Source of the DNA: Alphaproteobacteria bacterium
GTDB taxonomy: Bacteria > Pseudomonadota > Alphaproteobacteria > Micropepsales > Micropepsaceae
NCBI GenBank assembly: GCA_019247845.1
Contig: JAFBAL010000042.1
Span: forward strand, 1 to 64,000
Reading direction: 5' to 3'
DNA: 64,000 nucleotides
This document shows, in pieces, positions 53,401-62,190 of the stretch. Made by a program: the position numbers and the translations under genes. The stretch's first letter is position 1, and the number at the start of each line of letters is the position of its first letter. The notes beneath the pieces are model-generated. The model made no database searches. It was not told where the DNA came from and saw only the letters and a program-made list of their open reading frames with translations.

Positions 53401-56400
53401 GGCTATGCCGGCACCGATACCTACGAATCCACGCTGCGCTCGTTCACGCTGCAGACGCAGCAGGTGTTCAACCAATATTCGCTGATCGCGCTCACTTCGG
53501 CGAATGCGAAGTTCGCGCGCGACGCCGCCCATGACGGGCACGACGCGCCGCCGCTGCCGGTCGATGCGGGCCGCCTGGTGCTTGCGCCCAAGGACACGCT
53601 CAAGATCGACACGGTGCTCAAGGCCGACCCGGGCAAGGGCGGCCGCGGCGCAGAGGTCGACATCTCCGGCGGCGCCTTCACCATCGTCTCCGGCGACGAC
53701 GGCGACGAGGGCACCGGGGCGCCGGCGGGAACGATCGTACTCACCGCCGACGAGCTCACCAACCTGAACGCCGGCAGCCTCTTGATCGGCGGCACGCGCA
53801 CCGACAATGCCGACGGCACGACGACGCTGAACCTCACCGCGGACTCGATCCTGGTCGAGAACGACGCGGCGCATCCGCTCGATGCGCCGGAAGTCGTGCT
53901 CGCGGTCGACGGCAGCGGCGCCGGCATCACCCTGGCCGACGGCGCCACCATCCGCTCCACCGGCAGCTTGGCGCGGGCGCGCACGGGCGACTACGTCATC
54001 GACGGCAAGAACGATCACACGACCGGGCAGGGCGCGGTGGTGCGCGTCTCGTCCGGGCCCCGGCGTCTCGTCACCCGCGAGCATATCGAAAAGGCCACCG
54101 ACGGCGGCTTCCTCGATGTCGGCGCCGCGGATCTCGAAGGCAATTCCGTTCTGCTCGATTCGAGCGGCGATCTGACCGCCTCGCCCGATCTCAGCTTGAA
54201 GACCGACGATCTGGCGCTCGGCGCCGGTCAGGTGACCTTCAGCGACGACGGCTCCGAACAGTCGGGTCTGGTGATCACGTCCGAGCTGCAGGCGCTCATT
54301 TCGCAGATCGACCAGGTGACCATCCGCACGCCGGGCACGATCGCCTTCTCCGACGGCACCTACAGCTTCAAGGACCTGACCCTCGACAGCCCGGGCCTGT
54401 CGCTCAAGGACGGCAACGCGGTCACCCTGGACGCCGACAAGCTCACGCTCGGCAATTCCGGCAAGGACGCCGGCGAATGCACCGGAGACGGCGAGATCGG
54501 CTGCGGCAGCGGCTCCCTGACCTTGAACGCCGACGAGATCGATTTCGCGTCGGGCACCTTGCGCACCTTCGGCTTCGGCGGACATGCGACGCTCGCCGCC
54601 TCGACGGGCATTTTCGCTCAGGGCGACGCGACGGTCGATTTCGGGCCGGCTGCGCTCGCGCTCCGCACGCCCTTCATCGGCGACCGTGCCCTGCCGCTCG
54701 ATCCCGGCGAGACGCAGGCCATCGCCAGCCTGTCGCTGCAGACGAGCGGCGACATCGCCATCGACAACCCGACCGGCGGAGCCGTCGGCAATTTCCAGGG
54801 CGCGCCCGGCGCGACCATCACGATCAGCGGCCATGCGATCGACGTCGAAGGCACCGATATCCGCGCCACCGCGGGCACGCTCGACATCAAATCCGATACG
54901 GCGATCACCGTCGGCGACGGCGCGGTGCTCGCGACGCCGGGCTATGAGCGCAACTTCGGCGACGCGGCGGATCCGTTCATCGTCTCGGCGCCGGGCGGGC
55001 TGGTGCACCTGACCGCGCTCGACGGCGATATCGATCTCCGCCAAGGCTCGCTGGTCTCGGTCGGCGGCGGCAAGGGCATGGCGGGCACGGTCGAGTTCTC
55101 GGCCGCCAAGGGCGACGTGAACTTCGACGGCACGCTCGATGCCGATGCACCGGACGGCGGCGGCTCGTTCCTGCTCGACCAGCAAGGCGCCTTCGACATC
55201 TCCAGCTTCGACGAGATGTTCGGCCACCAGTTCGACGGCACCATCGCGGTGCGCACCGGGACCGGCGACCTGACGCTCGATGCGGGCGAGGTCCTCAAAG
55301 CCCAGAACGTGATGCTCACCGCAGACGGCGGCGCGGTCAACCTGTTCGGCACCATCGACGTGTCGGGCCAGTACGGCGGCGACGTCGACCTCTTCGGCAT
55401 CGGCGGCGTCACCCTGCACGACGGCTCGCTGATCGACGCCCATGCCGACGGCTTCGGGCTGCACGATCCGCGCCGCTCGGCCGGCGGCAATGTCGAGATC
55501 GGCACCGACGGCGACGGCGTCATCACGGTGGAGAACGGCGCCGTCATCGACGTCTCGGCGCGGCAGACCGGCGACCGGCTGGTGCCCGTCGTGCACAACG
55601 GCACGACCTATTACATCTATGTGCCCTCCGACATGGGCGGCACGGTCGATTTCCGCGCCCCTGTGATCGAGCAGGCGGGCGCCGACGACGTCAACGTCTT
55701 CTTCTCCGGCAACGTGGTGGGCGCGAGCCAGATCTCGGTGCAGGCGTTCAAGAAGTTCGACCTCGCCGCCATCGCCGCCGATCCGGATTTCGTCGGCGTC
55801 GTGATCGACGGCAACGGCCGGGCGGTGCTGGACCTGGGCGCGCATAACGGCACCAACTTCCTGGCCGATTACGCCGACGGCTCGCTCGTGCAGTTCGTCC
55901 AGGACTTCGACGTCAGCGCGGCCGACGGGCACCTGGGCGGCCTCGTCACCGACGAGGCCATGTCCAAGGTGTTCCACGAGCGCCCGGGCATGGAGCTCGA
56001 CTACGACGGCGACATCGTGCTCGCCTCGAACTGGAACCTGGGCGCCGGCAGCGTCGACGTCGATGCGGCGGTCAAGGCCGGCGACATGGCCAAGCTCGAC
56101 GACGGCAAGTTCTACATCTTGCCCGGCAAGGAAGCCGACGTCTTCTCGCGTTTCACCAAGCTCACCTATCGCACCGACAAGGGCGCGGTCGACGGCGAGC
56201 CGGGCGTGCTCACCATCCGCGCCTCGGGCACGCTCGACCTCAAGGGCAGCATCACCGACGGCTTCTTCAATTTCCACGACCAGACCGACCCCGACTATCT
56301 CAACATGATGCTGGGCGGCGGCGCCAAGACCTATAACGGCTTCGTGCAGAGCAGCTGCCACGGGGCCTGCGACCTGGTCGGCAACTGGCAGATGGTCGAT

Positions 56401-59400
56401 GGGTTGCCGGACGGCTATGTGCTGATCTCGATCCCCGGCCGCGGCGGCTTGGATTCGCGGCTGTTCAACCCCGCGCCCTACAATCCCGACGCCAATGCGG
56501 CCGATGCCGGCGGCGCGGGCGATCCCATCGGCGGCGCGGAGCTTTTCCCGCTGATCGACCGCGACGGCGCCAAGCAGGTGGTCAATTCCTTCTCCTATCA
56601 GCTCGTCGGCGGCGCCGATCTCGCCAGCGCCGATCCGATGCGCACCCTGCCGGGGTCGACCGGCGGCGTCATCGTCGAGGGCGAGAAGAGCTACACGTTC
56701 CAGGGCAGCAAGCTCGGCAGCACGTCGCAGTTCAACGACCAGCTCTTCATGAGCGTCGGCGGCAAGCTGGTGACGGCCGAGGATTGGTACAACGCCTTCG
56801 TGGCGGCCAATGCGGGGCTGGACGGCGACTCCTACACCTTCATCAACTTCCAAGGCGCGCCCGACGACTACAGCGCCTTCATCCAGTCCCAGATCCCGAT
56901 CTTCTTCGCCGACGATCCCAACGATTACCAGATCATCTCCAACGGCAGCCACGTGCAGGGCGTGGCGACCAAGCTCGACCTGGCGGCGCAGTTCATGGCC
57001 GAGGTGGTCGCGGCGAACTTCAAGGACTTCAAGCAGGACTACACCGCGCCCCACCCCAAGGTCATCACCAAGCCCGCCACCGCCACTACGCGCACGCTGG
57101 TGCGCACGGGCACCGGCGACATCGCGATCAACGCCGCGGGCGACATCGACCTGACCAACGGCGATCCCGTCTATCGCAAGCTCAACGGCCAGCTCGCCAG
57201 CCCCAAGCATGGCGGGCTGCAGGTCGGCGGCACCGCGGTCTATACCGCGGGCCACGCGGTCGACACCACGCCCTTCGAGACCGTGGACGTGCTCACCGGC
57301 GACACCGTCGAGATCGATCCCGCGCAATTCGGCCTGGGCGAGGACTTCATCAACGACCCGCCGGTCGACGGCTATCGCTACGGCGCGGGCGATCCGAACC
57401 TCAAAGGCACCGGCCTCACCGGCGTGCTGCTCGCCGATCCGACGATTGCCGAGGGCGGCGGCGACGTCACGCTCACCGCGGGCGGCGACATCAAGAGCCG
57501 GCGCGACGTCTGGCAGGAAGCGCGGCTGCGCAAGTATTACGACGTCCTCAAGTCGTTCCTCTACGACTGGATCGGCAAGAGCGACCAGCCCTGGCGCTCG
57601 GGCCAGATCGGCGACGAAAGCCAGATCCTGATCAATCCGCAGCTCTTCCAGGAGGGTGTGGGCGCGCTCGGCGGCGGCACGGTCCGCATCCATGCCGGCC
57701 ACGACGTCAGCGATCTGTCGGTCGTCAGCGATACCTCGGTGCTCACCGCCGGCATCGCCAGCGGCAATCTCGAGCCGACCCTGGGCCTGATGAGCTTCGG
57801 CGGCGGCAACGTCTTCATCGATGCCGGCCACGACATTCTGGGCGGGCGTGTCGACGTCGCCGCCGGCATCGGCGAGCTCAACGCGGGCAACGACATCGTC
57901 GGCGCCGGCCCGATCCAGATCTCCGAGGACGGCCAGCTGCAGGACAACGAGCTCCGCCTGCGCCTCACCAACGCCTTCGTCTCGCTGACCGCGCGCGGCG
58001 ACGTCGACATCCAGGGCATCTCGGCGCTCGGCGTCGGCGGCGCCACCAGCGAAGTCACCGCCAATCTCGATGCGCACGGCTTCTATACCGACATCGCCGG
58101 CGTCTCGATCCTGGCCGACGGCAGCGCCACCATCGACAATTTCGGCAGCGACATGATCACCGAGAGCGACGGCGCGACCGAGAACACCGCGGCCGCGGTC
58201 TATCCGGGCACGCTCGAGGTCACCTCGCTGAACGGCGACGTCAAGATCGACACCAGCGGCACCGGCCATGCGGTGTCGGTGTTCATGATGCCGAGCCCGA
58301 CCGGCGAGCTCCAGATCGTCGCAGGCGGCAATATCGATCCGGTCACCATCGCGCAGGACGACGGCGACGCCGGCCTGCTGCCGGGCTTCTTCTCGATCTT
58401 CAACGCCGACCAGACGGGCGTGAAGAGCGGCCGCACCTTCCTGTTCCCCGGCGTGCTGCCCGACATGTCCCAGGTCGAGCGCGAGATGCTGCACAACCGG
58501 AACACGACGCATGACGGCGATCTCGTTCCCAACCGCATCTATTCCGGCGGCGACATCGTCGACATGATCCTGTCGGTCGCGAAGGCGACGCGCCTCTCGG
58601 CCGGCCGCGACATCGTCAACATGATGTTCTTCGGCCAGAACGTGAACCCCGACGACATCACCCGCATCGTCGCCGGCCGCGACATCACCGCGACGACCAA
58701 GCTGGTCGAGCCGGTGATCGGATTGGACCAGAACAACCAGCCGATCTTCGGCGATCCCGAGGCCGCGGTGCAGGGCAACACCTTCGTCGTCGGCGGGCCG
58801 GGCTCGTTCTTCCTCGAGGCCGGACGCGACGCCGGACCGTTCCTGAACTCGGCGGTGACCAACGGCTTCAGCCTGGAGAACGGCCGCGACGCGCCCACCG
58901 GCGTGCTCGTCTTCGCCGGCGGCGTGCAGTCGGTCGGCAACGAGTGGAATCCGTGGCTCGACGCCAAGGGCGCCGATCTTTATGTCGAGTTCGGCGTCGC
59001 CAAGGGCCAGGCCTTCGACGCGCTGCGCGACTACTATCTCGATCCGGCCAATCTCGGAAATCTCGACGGCGACCTGTTCGAGCAGCACAAGGACGGCGAC
59101 GGCAATCTCATCCCCGACCGCAGCAAGCCGATCTATGCGCCGGTCCTGATCAAATGGCTGCAGCAGCACGAGGCATCGGTGCTCGAGCAGCTCTACGGCA
59201 CGACCGACATCGACTTCCAGCAGGCCTATGACGCGTTCAAGACCCTGCCGGGCCTCAGCCAGCGCGTCTTCCTGCTCGGCTATGTCTATTTCAACGAGCT
59301 GATCCAGACCTCGGTACCCGACGGCCCTTCGTTCAAGCAGTATTCGCGCGGCTATCAGGCGGTGAACCTGCTGTTCCCGTCCGAGCTCGGCTACACCAAG

Positions 59401-60285
59401 AACGACACGACCGGCGGCTCGAACGGCGCGAACGAAACGGTGGAGACGGGCAATCTCGACCTGCGCCTCGCCACGATCCAGACCTCGCGCGGCGGCAACA
59501 TCTATATCCTGGGGCCCGGCGGACGCGTGCTCGCGGGCTCGACGGTGCGCACCTCGGACCAGGCGGCGCGGCGCACCTATGACGGCGGACGCCTGTTCGC
59601 CGGCAACACCACCTTCGGGCCGCTGCCGGCCGCGATCACGCGCATCCCGCTCGGCTATGAGGGCATCCTCACCTTGCGCGGCGGCTCGATCTACACCTTC
59701 ACCGATCTCGACTTCCTGCTGAACCAGAGCCGCCTCTTCACCGAGGCCGGCGGTGACATCGCCATGTGGTCGTCGAACGGCGACCTCAACGCCGGCCAGG
59801 GACCCAAGACCTCGGCCAACTTCCCGCCGGTGGTGGTGCAGGTCGACCAGGACCTGGTCAGCGAGGTCGACTCGGTCGGCGGCGTCAGCGGCGCAGGCAT
59901 CGCCGCCTTCGAGCCCGCCCCGGGCGAGCCGGCGCCGGACGTCTTCCTGATCGCGCCGCGCGGCACGGTGGACGCGGGCGATGCGGGCGTGCGCGTCGCG
60001 GGCAACCTGTTCATCGCGGCCCAGACGGTCGCCAATTCCGAGAACTTCACGGTCTCGGGCACCTCGTCGGGCGTGCCCGGCGAAGGCGCGGTGGACGTCG
60101 CGGCGCAGACCAGCGGCAACAACTCCGCCGCCGCGGCCGAGCAGGAGGCGCAGACCATGTCCGGCGCGCGCGCGCTGCAGAGCGCGGCGTCCGTCATCAC
60201 CGTCGAGCTGCTCGGCATCGACGCGGACGACCAGTCCGGCGACGACGACGAGAAGAAAAAGAAGAAGAAGGATCAGCAGAGCTAG
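47500..60285 (+). CDS. giant filamentous-haemagglutinin-like exoprotein (TpsA), 4261 aa
   Basis: Signal peptide; TPS-domain motifs ARAVLSWETFNVGKKTDLYFDQ and ILNQNGVIFGGTSQINTNALIATS; thousands of residues of beta-helix-like GDI-NA/IDVSG repeats. Confidence 0.95.
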   Translation: MARRTRHTRLRSRLMHGASVFAIVVALSHAPAKSQTLSVLNNAVQVQNAAVAQRFPNGLPSDQPATRQGTLNPSNSARMTGATMRALQYQTRVTQAVSMAKDAQAAARAAAAQLEQGVPDGLAPGGLVPIDNPVKSKDDTSGTHTWDGADQPVQETEDNGNVKVTVHQTQARAVLSWETFNVGKKTDLYFDQSLDGKDQSSWVALNRVVGQLNPLTGLRDPNDMPAPSQILGSIHAPGTVLILNQNGVIFGGTSQINTNALIATSLEVGRALDQNTGRLNIKQRDDEFLQFGFLGYADQASFDQQATAYTFSAQENAAGNGLDFLEGGIEVQAGAQITSGTGGYVLLTGPKVINDGTISSLAGQVSLQSGRNIKLTRSTGSVDGNPDVRGFTISASGDGVNKDYVLNGANAIIDAPQSYISLGATDNGAVLEEGVLSGTTSVSRNGFIQISGADIQIGTGATLAIGADDGKETIPQDPTSLGDFRSSRISIGSDASRIEIDKDAMLFAPSGNVDIGAAPGASGTTDLANPGDSRVFVDSGAIIDVAGLTDVLIPASRNAIMISPVKGNELRDNPNYRDSFLNGATVLVDPRLSGVDDNGVAWVGSPLIEAKSFAQQVGVKVQELMTKGGSVTLGVQNYQPGTDTALAPDIIVKTGATIDVSGGWVTYEGGFVQTTQLIAINGQIVDIGNADLNGLYIGIDNGFMRNQARWGVSESWASPLLQGGHYEGTYTEGRDAGALTLKGSTIVLDGTLYGDAYAGMRQIGDSHLGSAASSVYGDFRKVQGAPSQLPSGGFLFVQALSGDASSNKQLSGGGDIDVVSQANYHAVDGSLGYGQSVFIDPNGNLVVPTRDPNSLLPTDRQQTISISADAVSGFGLSAVSLQTSGRIDVEADAHVALDAGGIFNAIAGRTITVDGSVTTASGTIQLQTVNAGQGSVYNPDDTVKEGSFDIVVNGTLSTRGRWVNDDGADADHTQGSAFTDGGSVVLIAAPRQTLFDQTDTLGGDAPPVNVDVSGSILLDAGSVVDVSSGGYVNEKGQLELGARGGNVSLIEETTYFQLAQDVEGVPGGIPGFRVSGIDRGGSDFVPVNPDKITARVSLDGTILAAGFGGGGTFTLVTPQFQFGDGDAETGTNMSLDFFSKTGFSNFDITSYKTEFLANDFDNGLGGFNALMAMQTVTIGGGQTLNLTQSRFSPVLDVATAESLRGLGTGGDLYSVLTPGVPGNDWDARPVNLTLGGSIELDIAQGGKVIGAAGSGLSASKLLNEGNIRIAGGTITQSEALPSLYAPDSVTAVHDLDEAFTRNEDGTFHEGDISKVNGLTNGELAAQGGFYLLGKLGAKDGIVLASGSVTDLSGASIVNPRARMDIAVSVPPGFRDGRVVDGGTLQTVPGRLTGDDVFDSPHGLSVYYGAENPSSVIIPGQLTAEAGSIIDLSGASDDFSRLGPGGTFRNTPEWSNGGSLILANGGSIDGAIIDAHGGAEHALGGTLVVLDPTLAQFDTDFAGQTDVANAVSVAQIENSGFGTFVAEGHLSSVGDVHLDLDRGFFLTSRPYDGQADLTNTQIRDQYAPVISAGGELEIDAAYIRLDSALQNVSTPLVGDPAGNSVILRAGEIDISGAVLFDQSVSDVQMFATGDVRLSGVQPWQKVFGRDPESVDFSLAGQLAVNGDLTITAGQVFPTTGSTFYITSAAEDGTITFARSAGPEPATPYSAGGNLFVQAANIYQGGDIRVPLGSLTLGSSDPFTLTTDGNTQQFAPETQLLKILDGSTTSVSADGMLIPYGTTTDQIEWFFAATGADQLKAPPQAILTLGGDNVKIDAGSTVDVSGGGDLYAYEFVSGTGGSHDVLDRFNSDPFSSNNGFQYPDGRQVYAIVPSLNGPDAQSFPNGQAALYDPIYSAQYGDLYSAQAAGKQVYLSNVPGLKPGWYTLLPAKYATLPGGMRIVENTGARNVTPGTFSRLPDGSTVVTGYYGYAGTDTYESTLRSFTLQTQQVFNQYSLIALTSANAKFARDAAHDGHDAPPLPVDAGRLVLAPKDTLKIDTVLKADPGKGGRGAEVDISGGAFTIVSGDDGDEGTGAPAGTIVLTADELTNLNAGSLLIGGTRTDNADGTTTLNLTADSILVENDAAHPLDAPEVVLAVDGSGAGITLADGATIRSTGSLARARTGDYVIDGKNDHTTGQGAVVRVSSGPRRLVTREHIEKATDGGFLDVGAADLEGNSVLLDSSGDLTASPDLSLKTDDLALGAGQVTFSDDGSEQSGLVITSELQALISQIDQVTIRTPGTIAFSDGTYSFKDLTLDSPGLSLKDGNAVTLDADKLTLGNSGKDAGECTGDGEIGCGSGSLTLNADEIDFASGTLRTFGFGGHATLAASTGIFAQGDATVDFGPAALALRTPFIGDRALPLDPGETQAIASLSLQTSGDIAIDNPTGGAVGNFQGAPGATITISGHAIDVEGTDIRATAGTLDIKSDTAITVGDGAVLATPGYERNFGDAADPFIVSAPGGLVHLTALDGDIDLRQGSLVSVGGGKGMAGTVEFSAAKGDVNFDGTLDADAPDGGGSFLLDQQGAFDISSFDEMFGHQFDGTIAVRTGTGDLTLDAGEVLKAQNVMLTADGGAVNLFGTIDVSGQYGGDVDLFGIGGVTLHDGSLIDAHADGFGLHDPRRSAGGNVEIGTDGDGVITVENGAVIDVSARQTGDRLVPVVHNGTTYYIYVPSDMGGTVDFRAPVIEQAGADDVNVFFSGNVVGASQISVQAFKKFDLAAIAADPDFVGVVIDGNGRAVLDLGAHNGTNFLADYADGSLVQFVQDFDVSAADGHLGGLVTDEAMSKVFHERPGMELDYDGDIVLASNWNLGAGSVDVDAAVKAGDMAKLDDGKFYILPGKEADVFSRFTKLTYRTDKGAVDGEPGVLTIRASGTLDLKGSITDGFFNFHDQTDPDYLNMMLGGGAKTYNGFVQSSCHGACDLVGNWQMVDGLPDGYVLISIPGRGGLDSRLFNPAPYNPDANAADAGGAGDPIGGAELFPLIDRDGAKQVVNSFSYQLVGGADLASADPMRTLPGSTGGVIVEGEKSYTFQGSKLGSTSQFNDQLFMSVGGKLVTAEDWYNAFVAANAGLDGDSYTFINFQGAPDDYSAFIQSQIPIFFADDPNDYQIISNGSHVQGVATKLDLAAQFMAEVVAANFKDFKQDYTAPHPKVITKPATATTRTLVRTGTGDIAINAAGDIDLTNGDPVYRKLNGQLASPKHGGLQVGGTAVYTAGHAVDTTPFETVDVLTGDTVEIDPAQFGLGEDFINDPPVDGYRYGAGDPNLKGTGLTGVLLADPTIAEGGGDVTLTAGGDIKSRRDVWQEARLRKYYDVLKSFLYDWIGKSDQPWRSGQIGDESQILINPQLFQEGVGALGGGTVRIHAGHDVSDLSVVSDTSVLTAGIASGNLEPTLGLMSFGGGNVFIDAGHDILGGRVDVAAGIGELNAGNDIVGAGPIQISEDGQLQDNELRLRLTNAFVSLTARGDVDIQGISALGVGGATSEVTANLDAHGFYTDIAGVSILADGSATIDNFGSDMITESDGATENTAAAVYPGTLEVTSLNGDVKIDTSGTGHAVSVFMMPSPTGELQIVAGGNIDPVTIAQDDGDAGLLPGFFSIFNADQTGVKSGRTFLFPGVLPDMSQVEREMLHNRNTTHDGDLVPNRIYSGGDIVDMILSVAKATRLSAGRDIVNMMFFGQNVNPDDITRIVAGRDITATTKLVEPVIGLDQNNQPIFGDPEAAVQGNTFVVGGPGSFFLEAGRDAGPFLNSAVTNGFSLENGRDAPTGVLVFAGGVQSVGNEWNPWLDAKGADLYVEFGVAKGQAFDALRDYYLDPANLGNLDGDLFEQHKDGDGNLIPDRSKPIYAPVLIKWLQQHEASVLEQLYGTTDIDFQQAYDAFKTLPGLSQRVFLLGYVYFNELIQTSVPDGPSFKQYSRGYQAVNLLFPSELGYTKNDTTGGSNGANETVETGNLDLRLATIQTSRGGNIYILGPGGRVLAGSTVRTSDQAARRTYDGGRLFAGNTTFGPLPAAITRIPLGYEGILTLRGGSIYTFTDLDFLLNQSRLFTEAGGDIAMWSSNGDLNAGQGPKTSANFPPVVVQVDQDLVSEVDSVGGVSGAGIAAFEPAPGEPAPDVFLIAPRGTVDAGDAGVRVAGNLFIAAQTVANSENFTVSGTSSGVPGEGAVDVAAQTSGNNSAAAAEQEAQTMSGARALQSAASVITVELLGIDADDQSGDDDEKKKKKKDQQS

Positions 60286-60290
60286 CCGGC

Positions 60291-60313
60291 GGCGCCGCTA
60301 CTTCCGCGGCGCC
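60291..60313. terminator. hairpin between convergent tpsA and serine hydrolase genes
   Basis: Perfect 8-bp stem GGCGCCGC-TACTTCC-GCGGCGCC just after the tpsA stop, overlapping the end of the minus-strand gene; no U tract. Confidence 0.4.
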
Positions 60314-62124
60314 ACGCGGCTTCCGTCGGTCGAAGGACCGTAAGGCGACATCCAGTCGATATCCGTCACGGCCGCGTTCGGGTCGTCGCCCGGCTCGCGG
60401 ACTGCCGGAAGGATGGCGTTCGCGATCAGGTTGCCCAGATATTTCATGCCCCGGCGGTTCGAATAGTTGCCGGCCATGGTCGTGACGACGAGGCCCAGCT
60501 CCGGCACGACGATGGTCAGGTTCCCTCCCGCGCCGCGGGCGGAATAGCCGAGGACCTTGCGGCTCTTGTACGGATAGTCCTCCATCCACCACAGATAGCC
60601 GTAAGCGACGTTGCGGAGGTGATACTGCGGCGCCACCGCGGCCTTGGCATAGCTTGCGTCGAGGATGCGCTTTCCCTCCCACACCCCGCCGTTCAGCATG
60701 AGCTGGCCGAACTTCATGAAATCGCGCGCCCTGACCGCGACGCTGCCGCCGCCATAGGGACGGCCGTTGGTGTCGAGCGGCCAGGCGTAATGGGTGATGC
60801 GCATCGGGCGCGCCACCAGCCGGTCGAAGATGCGCAGCGGCGATTCATGCGTCGCCTCGCCGAGCATCGAGAGCGCCAGATGCGGCTGCATGCTGCAATA
60901 GACGCTGTTCGTTCCGGGATCCGTCGCCATCGGAACCGACATGAAATAGCCGACGACGTTCGGCGGCTGCAGGTCGTCGTTGATATAGTCCTCGTTGCCC
61001 GGCGCCTTCGGATCGGTGTCGTCGCAATGATGGCCCGAGGACATGGTGAGCAGGTTCTCCAGCGTCATCGCCCGCTTGCGCGGCTCGAGGCCGGCCGGGA
61101 ACGCGCCGCCGTTCATGACCGCATAGACGCGGCTGTCGAGGCTGAGCGGAGCGCCGGCATGCATCGCAGCCCCGATCGTCGTGCCGCTGAGACTCTTGCC
61201 GGCCGAGCGCAGCGTGTGGAGCTTGTCGCGCGAGAAGCCGTGGAAATATTCCTCGAGCACCAGCCGGCCGTGGCGCGCGACGAGCAGCGCGTGGATCTCG
61301 GGCGCATCGGCCTCGTCCATCTTCATGCCGGCGATCGATCGGACGAGGCGCTCCATCGCCGCAACGTCGATGTGCTCGTCGGCAAGGGGCGCGGTCCGCC
61401 AGCCGTCGCCGAGCGCGGGCGGCGGCAGGTAGCGATAGGGCTCGCTTGCGGGCGGCCGTGGAAAAGCGAGGCTCGCATCGCTTTCGCGCGCGAAGTCGTA
61501 CGTCCCGCCGCGGCCCGTGAAGGTCAGCGAGAAGCCGCTCATCGCGGGCTCGATGCGGCCGGCAGCCAGTTCGCGATCCGGTGCATCGCCGCGCCCGGCC
61601 AGCAGGCGGACGACGTCGCCCTCGCGGACCAGCCTGCGCGCGCCTTGCTGGTTGCCGAGATCGAACTCCGGATTGCGCAGCACCGCCGCATAGGAACCGT
61701 CGGCCGCGCGCTTTGCGAAAATGTAGAACGAGAAGACGTCCTCGGCCGGGTCGACCGTGCCGGCCCACCGCGCCGCGCCGAAGGCGTTGAGCACGACGGG
61801 CGAGGCGTTGCCCTTGTAGACCCATTGGCCGCGCACGACATCGGTCCCTTCGAAGCGGCCGCTGAACGCGCCTCGGTCGTCCGGCAGCGCGAAGGAAAGC
61901 TCCGCGCCTTTCTCGGACACCGGCACGTGGCGTCCCGCGACGTCGGCAACCAGGCCGCGGTTGGTGCGCTCGAGGATCAGCCGGCCGCGCACTTCGGGGC
62001 CGAACCACTTCTTCGCGCCCCACAAGCCGGTGAGATCCTGAAGGGCCGGAGCCGCGGCTTGCTCCTGACCGGCGACGGGCGCGGCGGACAGGACGGCAAT
62101 CGCCACCAAACAGCGCAAACGCAT
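60298..62124 (-). CDS. serine hydrolase (beta-lactamase / class C family), exported
   Basis: Signal peptide MRLRCLVAIAVLSAAPVAGQ; LHTLRSAGKSLSGTTIGAAMHAG (SxxK), TLENLLTMSSGHHCDD, YGYLWWMEDYPYKS. Confidence 0.9.
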   Translation of the reverse strand: MRLRCLVAIAVLSAAPVAGQEQAAAPALQDLTGLWGAKKWFGPEVRGRLILERTNRGLVADVAGRHVPVSEKGAELSFALPDDRGAFSGRFEGTDVVRGQWVYKGNASPVVLNAFGAARWAGTVDPAEDVFSFYIFAKRAADGSYAAVLRNPEFDLGNQQGARRLVREGDVVRLLAGRGDAPDRELAAGRIEPAMSGFSLTFTGRGGTYDFARESDASLAFPRPPASEPYRYLPPPALGDGWRTAPLADEHIDVAAMERLVRSIAGMKMDEADAPEIHALLVARHGRLVLEEYFHGFSRDKLHTLRSAGKSLSGTTIGAAMHAGAPLSLDSRVYAVMNGGAFPAGLEPRKRAMTLENLLTMSSGHHCDDTDPKAPGNEDYINDDLQPPNVVGYFMSVPMATDPGTNSVYCSMQPHLALSMLGEATHESPLRIFDRLVARPMRITHYAWPLDTNGRPYGGGSVAVRARDFMKFGQLMLNGGVWEGKRILDASYAKAAVAPQYHLRNVAYGYLWWMEDYPYKSRKVLGYSARGAGGNLTIVVPELGLVVTTMAGNYSNRRGMKYLGNLIANAILPAVREPGDDPNAAVTDIDWMSPYGPSTDGSRVAPRK

Positions 62125-62190
62125 CGTCGCTCCACTCCAGCCTTGCCGGGCGCAGTGTTGCCGCGGCCTCGCTCGCCGTCTTGTAGGAAA

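Noticed and set aside
51343-59169. 2608-aa open frame antisense to tpsA
   Set aside because: Low-complexity Arg/Asp/Val/Ala-rich translation typical of the complementary frame of a GC-rich, codon-biased gene; the sense frame has a clear signal peptide and TPS domain
47500-60285. Contact-dependent inhibition (CdiA) interpretation of the giant TpsA
   Set aside because: No VENN-like motif, no C-terminal toxin domain and no small immunity ORF downstream; the next gene is a convergent serine hydrolase
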